Source: a virus. From it: a DNA stretch of 23,567 nucleotides. Below, in pieces: positions 6,992 through 14,826 of the stretch; position 1 is the first letter of the stretch, and the number at the start of each line of letters is the position of its first letter. The stretch covers positions 1 through 23,567 of IMG/VR virus record IMGVR_UViG_3300032820_002681, one strand, 5' to 3'. Both the position numbers and the translations under genes were made by a program. The notes beneath the pieces were generated by a model. It saw only the letters and a program-made list of their open reading frames with translations. It ran no database searches and had not been told where the DNA came from.

Positions 6992-7967
6992 AAATTCAAA
7001 TATTTTAGTTACAGGCGGAACGGGAATGATAGGCAGGCATCTAATAGACCTGTTAAAAGAAGAAAGTCCTAGCTCAATTACAAGCGTATCTTTAGACAGT
7101 TCTAAAATACAAGACGTAAAATGCCTACAATTAGATTTGACCAATTTTGATAATTGCCTTAACATCACCCAAGATAAAGACTATGTGTTTCATTTAGCAG
7201 GCATTAAAGGTTCTCCTAAAATGGCAAAAGAACAACCCGCCAATTTTACTGTTCCTATGCTTATGTTTAATACCAATCTCTTGGAGGCCGCTCGTAGAAA
7301 TTGTGTAACGTGGTTATTATATACATCTTCCATTGGGGTTTATCAGCCTGCTGAAATTTTAAAAGAAGATGATGTATGGAATACTATGCCTTCTAAAAAT
7401 GATTGGTACGCAGGATGGACCAAAAGAATGGGTGAGCTTCAAATCGAAGCATATCAAAAGCAATATAATAAAAACAATATGTCTATTGTGAGGCCAGGAA
7501 ATGTATATGGTAAATATGACAACTTTAATCCTGAAACAAGTATGGTTATTCCTGCCTTAATTGCAAGAATATGTGGAGGGGAAAACCCTCTTAAAGTATG
7601 GGGAGACGGTAGCGCAGAAAGAGACTTTGTTGATGCTCAGGACGTAGCTAGAGGAATGATTTGGGCGGTGAAACATAAAATATGTGAGCCTATTAATTTG
7701 TCTAGCGGGACTCTTATTACTATAAAAGATTTAGTAGAATATATATGTAGTAGTTACCAACAATTGACAGGTACTTCAGTAAGTATAGAATGGGATGTGT
7801 CCAAACCAACTGGAGATGCAAGAAGATTAATGAGTATGGATAGAGCCCGTGGCACAGGTTTTACAAATACGGTTTCTATTGAAGAAGGAATACTATCTGT
7901 TATGAAATGGTATTTAACTAACGGCAGTTTTAACAGAGAAAGATTTGATGTATTCGCTAGCAAATAA
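6984..7967 (+). CDS. GDP-fucose-synthase-like SDR with displaced catalytic Tyr
   Basis: A 327-aa extended SDR with LVTGGTGMIGRHL (8-20), FHLAG and YTSSIGVY (113-120). The block NVYGKYDNFNPETS, then MVIPALI and KVWGDGSAERDFVDA, places it in the GDP-L-fucose synthase (WcaG/Fcl) relatives. The active-site YxxxK is altered: the sequence reads Y142-A-G-W-T-K147, one residue too many between Tyr and Lys compared with the usual Y-G-W-x-K. It may be a 4-epimerase or reductase with shifted geometry, or catalytically weak. It overlaps neighbours by 8 and 20 bases and is closely related to the next gene, suggesting duplication. Confidence 0.75.
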   Translation: MFKNSNILVTGGTGMIGRHLIDLLKEESPSSITSVSLDSSKIQDVKCLQLDLTNFDNCLNITQDKDYVFHLAGIKGSPKMAKEQPANFTVPMLMFNTNLLEAARRNCVTWLLYTSSIGVYQPAEILKEDDVWNTMPSKNDWYAGWTKRMGELQIEAYQKQYNKNNMSIVRPGNVYGKYDNFNPETSMVIPALIARICGGENPLKVWGDGSAERDFVDAQDVARGMIWAVKHKICEPINLSSGTLITIKDLVEYICSSYQQLTGTSVSIEWDVSKPTGDARRLMSMDRARGTGFTNTVSIEEGILSVMKWYLTNGSFNRERFDVFASK

Positions 7968-8874
7968 AAATGTTTTAGTCACTGGGGCTACAGGTCTTGT
8001 GGGTATGAATATTTTACCTGTTTTATTAAAAGAACAGGCCAATGTTTTTTCATGTGGTGGTCATAAAGAATATGATTTAACCAATCATGATGTTATTAAA
8101 GATTTATTCGCAAAATTTAAGCCAGATGTAGTTATTCATTTGGCCGCTCAAACTTCTGGTGCTGCGGTAATGGAAAAAACTCCGCTAGCACATGTTACTC
8201 CTAACGTTGTAATGAACACATGCTTACTAGAGGAAGCATATAAATCAGGGGTAGAAAAATTTGTTTGGCTGGCTAGCACAACTGGCTATCCTGAATTTGA
8301 TGGATTTATTACAGAAGAACGTATGTTTGAGGGAGACCCTTATCATAAATACTTTGCTGTAGGATGGATGAAGAGATACACAGAGAAACTGTGTGAGCTA
8401 TATGATTCATTCAACAAGATGTCTTGCATAGTGTTAAGGCCCACTAATATTTACGGGCCGCATGACAAGTTTGACCCAGAACGGTCTCATGTTCTTCCTG
8501 CTTTAATTAGAAAGGTAGTTGAAAAACAAAATCCTGTAGAAGTTTGGGGAGACGGCAAAGATATTAGAGATATTGTTTATGTTTCAGATATGGTAGATGC
8601 TATTATATTGGCCATACAAAAGATAGATAGTTATACCCCAATGAATATTGGCTTGGGAGAGACCTTATCGGTTAATGAAATTTTAGATATTATTATGAGG
8701 TGTGAAAATCATAATGTTCCTATTTCTCATGTAAACAACAAACCAAGCATGATTCCTAAAAGAGAAGTATCAATTCAAAAAGCCAAAGACCTTCTGGGGT
8801 TTGAACCAAAAGTTTTTCCACAAGAAGGTATACAAAAAACCATAGAATGGTATAAAAATGAGTATCAAGCTTAA
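7948..8874 (+). CDS. GDP-fucose-synthase-like SDR lacking canonical YxxxK Tyr
   Basis: A 308-aa extended SDR with LVTGATGLVGMNIL (10-23), VIHLAAQTSG (62-71), LASTTGY (108-114), NIYGPHDKFDPERSHVLPAL and VEVWGDGKDIRDIV. These are WcaG/Fcl-type blocks. At the catalytic site the sequence reads Y135-F-A-V-G-W-M-K142: the position four before Lys is Val138, so the usual Tyr is missing from its register. Start ATG 7948 lies inside the end of the previous gene (20-base overlap), preceded by AGAGAAAGA; a TTG one codon earlier is possible. It could be a non-catalytic partner of the neighbouring SDR or an enzyme using another Tyr. Confidence 0.75.
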   Translation: MYSLANKNVLVTGATGLVGMNILPVLLKEQANVFSCGGHKEYDLTNHDVIKDLFAKFKPDVVIHLAAQTSGAAVMEKTPLAHVTPNVVMNTCLLEEAYKSGVEKFVWLASTTGYPEFDGFITEERMFEGDPYHKYFAVGWMKRYTEKLCELYDSFNKMSCIVLRPTNIYGPHDKFDPERSHVLPALIRKVVEKQNPVEVWGDGKDIRDIVYVSDMVDAIILAIQKIDSYTPMNIGLGETLSVNEILDIIMRCENHNVPISHVNNKPSMIPKREVSIQKAKDLLGFEPKVFPQEGIQKTIEWYKNEYQA

Positions 8875-9433
8875 TTTAGGCTGTCGAGACAAACCTATGC
8901 CGACATATATAAATGTTGACATAGACCCAACAAATTCTTACGCAGATGTGATAGACAATGCTTTTGAACTGAATACTATTGACGACAACAGCGTCGATTT
9001 AATAGAAGCTATTCATATGTTTGAGCATTTGTCTTATAAAGAATCTACTAAGGCACTCAAAGTATGGTTTAAAAAATTAAAAACAAAAGGGGTATTAAGA
9101 CTCTCTGTTCCAGACTTAGATAAGATGTGTTCATTACACCTGTTGTTGCAAGACAAAGATATCGTAAAAACAATGTTTGTCGGTTCCCAAAGAGATGAAT
9201 GGGATTACCACAAAAACATTCATAGTCGGGCTTCTTTGTCAAAAGATTTAGAAGAGATTGGGTTTAGCAATATACAAACATGGGATTATGCAACTACTTG
9301 GCCCCATAATTATGTTGACACCTATGCTTCTATGACTTGGCCTCCTATGAGAAAGCGATTTGAATTTGCCAATGGTAAAAAAGTAGACTTAGGAGGAATC
9401 TGCCTGTCATTAAACCTGGAAGCAACAAAATGA
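8858..9433 (+). CDS. SAM-dependent methyltransferase (class I)
   Basis: A 191-aa Rossmann-type methyltransferase. Motif I is KLNLGCRDKP (4-13), the acidic residue ending strand 2 is in INVDID (D21), and motif II/III is in DNSVDLIEAIHMFEHL (43-58). It then continues LSVPDLDKM, typical of small COG4627-like methyltransferases found in polysaccharide gene clusters. It probably methylates a sugar hydroxyl or amino group or the end of a glycan. It overlaps neighbours by 17 and 4 bases within the operon. Confidence 0.8.
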   Translation: MSIKLNLGCRDKPMPTYINVDIDPTNSYADVIDNAFELNTIDDNSVDLIEAIHMFEHLSYKESTKALKVWFKKLKTKGVLRLSVPDLDKMCSLHLLLQDKDIVKTMFVGSQRDEWDYHKNIHSRASLSKDLEEIGFSNIQTWDYATTWPHNYVDTYASMTWPPMRKRFEFANGKKVDLGGICLSLNLEATK

Positions 9434-10239
9434 GTTATGATTTAACGGTATTTATAGCAGGGATTAGAACCCCTTTATGGAAAAATTTAGTTGAAAGCCT
9501 AAACTTAGCGTGTAAAAGATATAGTTGGCAAATTATATTTAGCTCATGCTTTAATCTGCCAGACGATTTAACAGGTTTGCCCAATGTGTCTTTAGTTATG
9601 GATAAAGGACATGTTACAAGGGCTAATCAAAAAGGGTTGTTAAACGTAGACAGCGAACTGGTCTTTTTAAGCGTGGACGATGCTGTGTTCTTGGAGGATA
9701 GTCTAGACAAGGGCCTAGACCTGTGGCATAAGCAGTGTACCTCTAAAGACCTTGTTTCAATGAGATATATTGAGGCTAATTCTCGTGTGCCCCTAGACTA
9801 TTGGAGAATGCACCATCATCCTATTTTAAGATTGCCAGGAATACCAGAAACCCAGTTATTTGGTCATCATCCTATAATGAGTATGAGTAATTTTTACGAA
9901 CTGGGCGGATTTGATTGTCAGTTTGAATATTTAACTTATCCTTTATTAGATTACAACATTAGGTTGGTGAAAAACGGAGGTAAAATATATTTATCGGAAA
10001 CAGAGTGTGCGTTTTGCGGACACTATGTAAAAGACACAGGGGACCACGGGCCGGTACATGAGGCTCAAGAGTTTCACGATAGGCCAATTTTTGATGAAAT
10101 GTATAGACAAGCAAACGATAGAATTAAAATCTCTTATAACAATTGGAAGGATGCTTCTCCAGTATGGCATCGTAGATTTTCTAATGGTATTCCAAGAACA
10201 TATGAAGAACTATGTATAAATGAGGGCTATACTATATGA
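9430..10239 (+). CDS. GT-A glycosyltransferase, paralogue B
   Basis: A 269-aa protein homologous to the products at 5316 and 12045: DLTVFIAGIRTPLW at the start, WQIIFSS, DKGHVTRANQKG where the others have GSPARCxNI, and LSVDDAVFLED (VDD at 82-84). The C-terminal half has GGFDCQFEY and the ending ISYNNWKDASPVW. The Arg of the GSPAR block is kept but its context differs, which may reflect a different donor. It overlaps the methyltransferase and the next SDR by four bases each (ATGA). Confidence 0.78.
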   Translation: MSYDLTVFIAGIRTPLWKNLVESLNLACKRYSWQIIFSSCFNLPDDLTGLPNVSLVMDKGHVTRANQKGLLNVDSELVFLSVDDAVFLEDSLDKGLDLWHKQCTSKDLVSMRYIEANSRVPLDYWRMHHHPILRLPGIPETQLFGHHPIMSMSNFYELGGFDCQFEYLTYPLLDYNIRLVKNGGKIYLSETECAFCGHYVKDTGDHGPVHEAQEFHDRPIFDEMYRQANDRIKISYNNWKDASPVWHRRFSNGIPRTYEELCINEGYTI

Positions 10240-11141
10240 GAGTATGTGTCACTGGGTCTGAAGGATTTATTGGAAGATATATTGTTGATAAGTTTTCGAG
10301 AGAAGGACATGAAGTAATAGGGATTGATAATTTAAGTAAGTATGGTCGTACTAAACCAATGTGTAAGTACAGATTAATTATACACGACCTAACACACCCC
10401 AAAACTATTCAGTTGATGCAAAAATTAGATTGTGATTTAATTATTGATTTAGCAGAAGATGTTGGAGGAACGACGTATTTACATAAACAGGGTTTTCATA
10501 AAATACAAACCAGCTTAGCTATTAGGCACAATATTTTATCTAGTTGCCAAATAACAAATGCTAGGTATATGTGTATTTCAACGTCATCTCTATACGAGAG
10601 TGTACAAACATTTCCTACCTCCGAAATACCTTTAAACGAATTGCCATGCCCACAGTCTCCATATGCTTTGTCTAAGTTTAATGCAGAATACTTAACCAAA
10701 TTGGCCAATGTGAATTTTGTAATAGTCAGGCTTTTTAACGCTGCTGGTATTGGGGACGATTGTTTTGAAAAGGCACACGTAATTCCCCATCTTGTTCATA
10801 AAATTAAACATGAAAAGTCGATTAAATTACATGGAGATGGGAAACAAGTTAGGAATTTTACTCATTGTAAAGACATAGCCGATGCCCTATATATAGTTTC
10901 TAGTTCTGCGCATATGGGAGAAACATTTAATATAGGCTCTCATAACACATATGACATATTAACTCTTTGTGAAAAAATATCTAATAAACTAAATATTAAC
11001 AAACCTATAGAAACTTCTACTTCTTTTTCTTACGATGTAAACAAGAGCGAACCAGATATATCTAAATTACTTAACATAGGTTATAATCCTGCTTACGACA
11101 TGGATATGATTTTAGACGAGGCAATACAATATTATGAATGA
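10236..11141 (+). CDS. Extended SDR, UDP-hexose 4-epimerase-like
   Basis: A 301-aa extended SDR: CVTGSEGFIGRYIV (4-17), the acidic strand end IGIDNLS (28-34), STSSLYE (115-121), and a canonical catalytic Y143-A-L-S-K147. Further blocks are VRLFNAAGIG and KQVRNFTHCKDIADAL, as in GalE/UDP-glucuronate-type epimerases and dehydratases. It belongs to a different subgroup from the Fcl-like SDRs around it. The usual H-x-A-A after strand 4 is replaced by IIDLAEDVGG, an unusual variation. The substrate is unknown. Confidence 0.78.
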   Translation: MRVCVTGSEGFIGRYIVDKFSREGHEVIGIDNLSKYGRTKPMCKYRLIIHDLTHPKTIQLMQKLDCDLIIDLAEDVGGTTYLHKQGFHKIQTSLAIRHNILSSCQITNARYMCISTSSLYESVQTFPTSEIPLNELPCPQSPYALSKFNAEYLTKLANVNFVIVRLFNAAGIGDDCFEKAHVIPHLVHKIKHEKSIKLHGDGKQVRNFTHCKDIADALYIVSSSAHMGETFNIGSHNTYDILTLCEKISNKLNINKPIETSTSFSYDVNKSEPDISKLLNIGYNPAYDMDMILDEAIQYYE

Positions 11142-12069
11142 AAAAAGCATTTTAGTCACAGGAAGCAATGGGTTTCTAGGCAAAGCGGTTAAAAAAGAAT
11201 TAAAAAATCGCGGCTATACCAATGTGATTGCCTCAAAGGGTAAAAAAGAATGTGACTTTAGAAACAGAAAAGAAACCCAAGACTTTTTTGAACATCACAA
11301 GCCTAATTCTGTTATACATTTAGCCGCTACCGTTGGGGGAATAGGGGCAAATCAAGCTAATCCTGGAATGTTTTTCTATGACAATATTTCAATGGGTATC
11401 AATCTTATTGATGAGTCTTATAGGCACAATGTAGAAAAATTTGTACTAATTGGAACGGTCTGTATGTATCCTAATCATACAACAGTTCCATTTAAAGAGT
11501 CTGACTTATGGACGGGTTATCCAGAACCAACCAATGCCCCGTATGGGATTGCTAAAAAGGCTTTGATGGAGATGTTAAATGCGTATAGAAAGCAATACGG
11601 CTTTAATGGTATAACGTTATTGCCAGTTAATTTGTATGGGCCTCATGACAATTTTCACCCAGATAATAGTCATGTTATTCCAGCCCTTATTAATAAAGTA
11701 TATGATGCCATGAGTATTTCTCCTCATAAAAATGTTATCGTGTGGGGAACAGGAAATGCTAGTAGAGAATTTTTATATGCAGACGATTGTGCTAAGGGCA
11801 TTTTAGACGGATTAGAAAAATACAATCAGGCAGAACCTCTAAATTTAGGAACTGGGCAAGAAATCAAAATTAAAGACCTGATAGACAAGATAGCTAATTT
11901 AATGGGCTTTAAAGGAAAAATATTATTCGACCACGACAAGCCAGACGGACAAATGAGAAGATGTTTAGATATAACAAATGTTAGAAGTGCATTAAATTTC
12001 AAAGCAACTACTGATTTTGACGAAGGACTGCGAGAAACAATTAAATGGTACATGGCTCAGAAAAGATAG
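11134..12069 (+). CDS. fcl: GDP-L-fucose synthase family (Fcl/WcaG; possibly GDP-L-colitose synthase-like)
   Basis: This 311-aa protein is the clearest Fcl homologue in the window. It has LVTGSNGFLGKAV (7-19), HLAATVGGIGANQA (62-75), and IGTVCMYP (106-113), where E. coli Fcl has LGSSCIYP; the active-site Ser is replaced by Thr and the Cys is kept. Next come EPTNAPYGIAKK with Y137 and K141, NLYGPHDNFHPDNSHVIPAL, and VWGTGNASREFLYADD. Fcl performs 3,5-epimerisation and 4-reduction of GDP-4-keto-6-deoxymannose to GDP-L-fucose; the related ColC makes GDP-L-colitose from the 3-deoxy intermediate. The ColD-like enzyme at 14808 makes the second option worth considering. It overlaps neighbours by 8 and 25 bases. 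Confidence 0.85.
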   Translation: MNEKSILVTGSNGFLGKAVKKELKNRGYTNVIASKGKKECDFRNRKETQDFFEHHKPNSVIHLAATVGGIGANQANPGMFFYDNISMGINLIDESYRHNVEKFVLIGTVCMYPNHTTVPFKESDLWTGYPEPTNAPYGIAKKALMEMLNAYRKQYGFNGITLLPVNLYGPHDNFHPDNSHVIPALINKVYDAMSISPHKNVIVWGTGNASREFLYADDCAKGILDGLEKYNQAEPLNLGTGQEIKIKDLIDKIANLMGFKGKILFDHDKPDGQMRRCLDITNVRSALNFKATTDFDEGLRETIKWYMAQKR

Positions 12070-12800
12070 ATTTAAGCATTATTATTCCGGCCATTAGAAC
12101 AAAAGAATGGTTCAGGCTTTATCGGTCCGTAGAACAAAATTGCACAAAATATAATTTTGAGATTATATTCGTTGGTCCCTATAATTTGCCGGAAGAATTG
12201 CAACAATATACTAATGTTAAATACATAAGAGATTGGGGCTCGCCAGCAAGATGTATGAACATTGGAGCAAGTGTGGCAGAAGGAAAATATGTCACATGGG
12301 GTGCTGACGACGGGGTTATTATAAATGAAATTGCTCCCTGCTTAGACATTTTGAATGACGCAGAAGGTAAGACTGTGGTCGTAACTAAATATTTAGAAGC
12401 GCATGATAATATACAGGATGATTCATACTACTTTTTAAGTAATGCATACCCTCCTTTACCACACATGCAAAACGAACAATTAATATTTAACATAGCATTC
12501 ATGCATTTGTCATCATATTTAGACTTAGGGGGATGTGACGCCATATTTGATGTAAGCTGTATGTGTTTGGCTGATTTAGCAGTGCGTGCGCATAATGCCA
12601 AACTACCTACAGTATTTTACAAAACCCCCACATGGAAATTTGACTGGGCTCCTGGGGGAGAGCATATTCCTATAGAAAAAGCACAGGCTAAAGACTGGAA
12701 AACGTTTAGCCAAGTTCATTTAGACACTAATAGAATTAATATACCATTTAATAACTGGAAAAACAGTCCAAAGATATGGAAAGAAAGATTTCATGGCTGA
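12045..12800 (+). CDS. GT-A glycosyltransferase, paralogue C
   Basis: A 251-aa protein with DLSIIIPAIRTKEW, EIIFVGPYNLPEE (39-51), DWGSPARCMNIG (63-74) and TWGADDGVII (ADD at 87-89). The ending is IPFNNWKNSPKIW. It is most similar to the product at 5316 (shared GSPARCxNI, and HxPIEK near the C-terminus). ATG 12045 lies 25 bases inside the preceding gene, the largest overlap in the operon; no later ATG fits before the domain starts. Confidence 0.8.
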   Translation: MVHGSEKIDLSIIIPAIRTKEWFRLYRSVEQNCTKYNFEIIFVGPYNLPEELQQYTNVKYIRDWGSPARCMNIGASVAEGKYVTWGADDGVIINEIAPCLDILNDAEGKTVVVTKYLEAHDNIQDDSYYFLSNAYPPLPHMQNEQLIFNIAFMHLSSYLDLGGCDAIFDVSCMCLADLAVRAHNAKLPTVFYKTPTWKFDWAPGGEHIPIEKAQAKDWKTFSQVHLDTNRINIPFNNWKNSPKIWKERFHG

Positions 12801-12906
12801 TGTATCTATTATTGTACCCTCTATAAGACCAGATGGGTTCAATCAATTGTTAGACAGTATTAAAAAGAATACTACCGTATGGCCCCGCAGATTTAAAGTA
12901 TCATGA
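12793..12906 (+). pseudogene. Truncated glycosyltransferase N-terminus (37 codons)
   Basis: The frame begins ATG inside the end of the preceding gene and reads MADVSIIVPSIRPDGFNQLL then DSIKKNTT, clearly the first strand and helix of a family 2-type glycosyltransferase (compare DLSIIIPAIRT next door). It then stops at TGA, which overlaps the next start (ATGA). No continuation of the GT domain is seen in other frames; the next gene is a TPP enzyme. The best reading is an internal deletion that removed a fifth GT while keeping start/stop coupling through the junction. Confidence 0.7.
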
Positions 12907-13523
12907 ACAAACAACAATTAATAGATTTTGAAAAAGATATTGCCGCCTTATATGAAGAGGGTAAAATTAAAGGAGTTATTCATTTAAGAGATGGTAATGA
13001 AGAAAAATTAATAGAAATTTTTAAGTCTATTGGCATAGAAGACTATGTTTTTGCAACATGGGCCAATCATTTAGAAGCTTTATTAAAAGGGATACCGCCA
13101 AAACTGGTCAAGGCGCGTATAATAGAGGGAGAGTCTATGGCTATGAATTTTCCCGACTATAAATTTTATACCTCTGCCATAGTAGGAGGAATCTGCCCCA
13201 TTGTGGTAGGAACTGCTATGGCCTTAAAAAGAAAAGGAAGTCCTCATAGGGTATATGCATTTATTGGAGATATGACCTCTGTTTCTGGTATAGCCAACGA
13301 ATCTATTCGTTATAGCATTAATCACAATCTACCTATAACGTGGGTGGTTGCGGATAATAATAAATCTGTAATGACAGACACAAGAAAAACTTATGCAGGA
13401 AACATAGGTAATTATATACAAGAGCTTATAAGCAATGCCAGAGGAACAAACACAGAAATCATACATTATAAATATAAAAGTACGTGGCCACATAGCGGAA
13501 CTGGAACATTTGTGAGTTTTTAA
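12903..13523 (+). CDS. TPP-dependent enzyme, E1 alpha-like (diphosphate-binding) subunit
   Basis: A 206-aa protein resembling the alpha subunit of 2-oxoacid dehydrogenase E1. The N-terminus has F-x-K-D-I-A-A-L-Y-E-E-G-K-I-K-G and H-L-R-D-G-N-E, like E1 alpha (Y..G.I.G..H...GQE). The TPP/Mg motif is GDM (122-124) followed 27 residues later by DNN (151-153); the family usually has GDG...NN. It is much shorter than true E1 alpha (about 330-400 aa) and lacks the phosphorylation-loop/C-terminal part. It is paired with the E1 beta-like protein that follows (TAATG junction). No lipoyl E2 or E3 gene is near, so a decarboxylase/carboligase on a sugar intermediate is more likely than a dehydrogenase complex. 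This is inference. Confidence 0.75.
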   Translation: MNKQQLIDFEKDIAALYEEGKIKGVIHLRDGNEEKLIEIFKSIGIEDYVFATWANHLEALLKGIPPKLVKARIIEGESMAMNFPDYKFYTSAIVGGICPIVVGTAMALKRKGSPHRVYAFIGDMTSVSGIANESIRYSINHNLPITWVVADNNKSVMTDTRKTYAGNIGNYIQELISNARGTNTEIIHYKYKSTWPHSGTGTFVSF

Positions 13524-14056
13524 TGAATTATTTACAAGAAGTACAAAAAGGTATGGACCTTTTAGCAGAAAGTCCGTATACTATATTTATGGGGCAAGCA
13601 GTAGGCTGTAAAGGTCATGCTATAAGCAGACAGGTTGAAAACTACCTTATGGAGAAAAGACTAGAGTTGCCAGTCGCAGAAGAAATGCAGACGGGAATGG
13701 CCCTGGGTATGGCGTTAGAAGGTTATATTCCTGTTTCGGTATATCCTCGTTGTAATTTTGCCATTCTTGCCTGTAGCCAAATAGTAAACCATATAGACAA
13801 GTGGCCTTTAATGGTTCCTAATTCTACCAGACCTAAAGTTATTATGAAGATGGTGGTAGGTTCGGTTCATCCTTTAGACCCAGGTCATCAGCACAAAGCC
13901 AACTATGCAGACGCATTTAAATCTATGTGTGAAACGATAGAAGTATTTGACCTTACACAAACGGAAGATATAATGCCAGCCTATGATAAGGCTCTTAATA
14001 GAAACGATGGTAGGTCTACCATTTTGGTAGAATATGGGGATAAATACAATGGATAG
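13523..14056 (+). CDS. TPP-dependent enzyme, E1 beta-like (pyrimidine-binding) subunit
   Basis: A 177-aa transketolase pyrimidine-binding domain: TIFMGQAVGCKGHA near 20-33, ELPVAEEMQTGMALGMALEG (48-67) with E53 in the place of the Glu that activates the TPP aminopyrimidine, then YIPVSVYPRCNFA and SQIVNH. True E1 beta has about 325 aa with a C-terminal transketolase domain; that domain is missing here. The first base of its ATG is the last base of the alpha-like stop, so the two chains are probably made in equal amounts and assemble. Its place in a sugar operon suggests C-C bond formation or cleavage on a keto sugar, or supply of an activated aldehyde. Confidence 0.75.
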   Translation: MNYLQEVQKGMDLLAESPYTIFMGQAVGCKGHAISRQVENYLMEKRLELPVAEEMQTGMALGMALEGYIPVSVYPRCNFAILACSQIVNHIDKWPLMVPNSTRPKVIMKMVVGSVHPLDPGHQHKANYADAFKSMCETIEVFDLTQTEDIMPAYDKALNRNDGRSTILVEYGDKYNG

Positions 14057-14408
14057 AAAAACAATATTCATAGACATAGATGGAACATTGCTTGAACACC
14101 CTGGAGAGTTGAGCGATATTTATACAGCAAATCAAGAAAAATTACCAGGGGTTACGGAAAAATTAGACAAATGGAATTTTGACGAAGAATATATTATTAT
14201 TGTAACAGCAAGGCCAGAGTCATTACGAAATGTTACGATTAGGCAGTTAGAAGAAAGAGGAATATTTTATCATCAATTAATTATGGGTTTGCCGCATGGC
14301 ACAAGATATGTAATTAATGATGCTAAACCTTCTAAAGCTAAAACCGCATTTGGTATTACTGTTCCGAGAAATGAAGGACTAATCAATGTGGAACTAAACA
14401 ATGAATAA
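14049..14408 (+). CDS. HAD-superfamily phosphatase, small
   Basis: A 119-aa HAD protein. Motif I is FIDIDGTLL (D9, D11), motif II is IIIVTARPES, and motif IV is YVINDAKPSKAK. There is no cap domain, which fits small-molecule or sugar-phosphate phosphatases such as those found beside nucleotidyltransferases in polysaccharide clusters. ATG 14049 is preferred because the domain starts at once; an in-frame ATG at 14034 is possible. It overlaps both neighbours by eight bases. It might dephosphorylate the product of the kinase at 16885 before nucleotidyl transfer, as GmhB does in heptose pathways. Confidence 0.8.
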   Translation: MDRKTIFIDIDGTLLEHPGELSDIYTANQEKLPGVTEKLDKWNFDEEYIIIVTARPESLRNVTIRQLEERGIFYHQLIMGLPHGTRYVINDAKPSKAKTAFGITVPRNEGLINVELNNE

Positions 14409-14826
14409 GGTAGTTTGTTCTGGTTATTTCAATCCTATACATATAGGTCACATCGAATGTTTTCGGGAGGCTAGCAAATTAGGACCATTGACCGTAATTG
14501 TAAACAGCGATAAGCAAGTAGCATTAAAAGGTTCTATTCCTTTTTTTGACGAAGATGAGCGCTGTGCTATTGTTCTTGCTAATAAATATGTAAGTAAGGT
14601 CAAATTATCTATTGATGAAGATGAAAGCGTGGCTAAAACCCTAGCTCTTTTAAAGGCAGATGTGTTTTATAATTCTGGAGACAGAGATATTCACAATGTT
14701 AATGAAAAAGAACGTCTTATATGCGAAGAAATAGGAACGTCTATTGTATATGGCAATTTGGGAAAAGTACAATCTAGTTCTGAATTAATAGAAAAGGCAG
14801 CGAGAGAATGGGTAAAAAGACAATAG
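14401..14826 (+). CDS. Cytidylyltransferase-like nucleotidyltransferase (HIGH family)
   Basis: A 141-aa protein with SGYFNPIHIGHIECFREA; HIGH at 14-17 is the nucleotide-binding signature of glycerol-3-phosphate cytidylyltransferase and the HldE C-terminal domain. VIVNSDKQVALKG follows, close to HldE (VAVNSDxSxxRLKG), then FFDEDERCAIV and VQSSSELI at the C-terminal switch. It should transfer a nucleotide (CMP or AMP) to a sugar- or polyol-phosphate. Together with the HAD phosphatase before it and the GHMP kinase at 16885 this gives a kinase/phosphatase/nucleotidyltransferase set like the ADP- or GDP-heptose routes. A decayed relative is at 22020. Confidence 0.82.
   Translation: MNKVVCSGYFNPIHIGHIECFREASKLGPLTVIVNSDKQVALKGSIPFFDEDERCAIVLANKYVSKVKLSIDEDESVAKTLALLKADVFYNSGDRDIHNVNEKERLICEEIGTSIVYGNLGKVQSSSELIEKAAREWVKRQ

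Noticed and set aside
13464-13474. TATAAATA-like sequences resembling T4 late promoters (also near 1476)
   Set aside because: They lie inside genes without a gene start close by and are expected by chance in AT-rich DNA.
12903-14056. Pyruvate dehydrogenase complex E1
   Set aside because: Both chains are about half the usual size, and no E2/E3 or lipoyl domain is present; the context is sugar synthesis.
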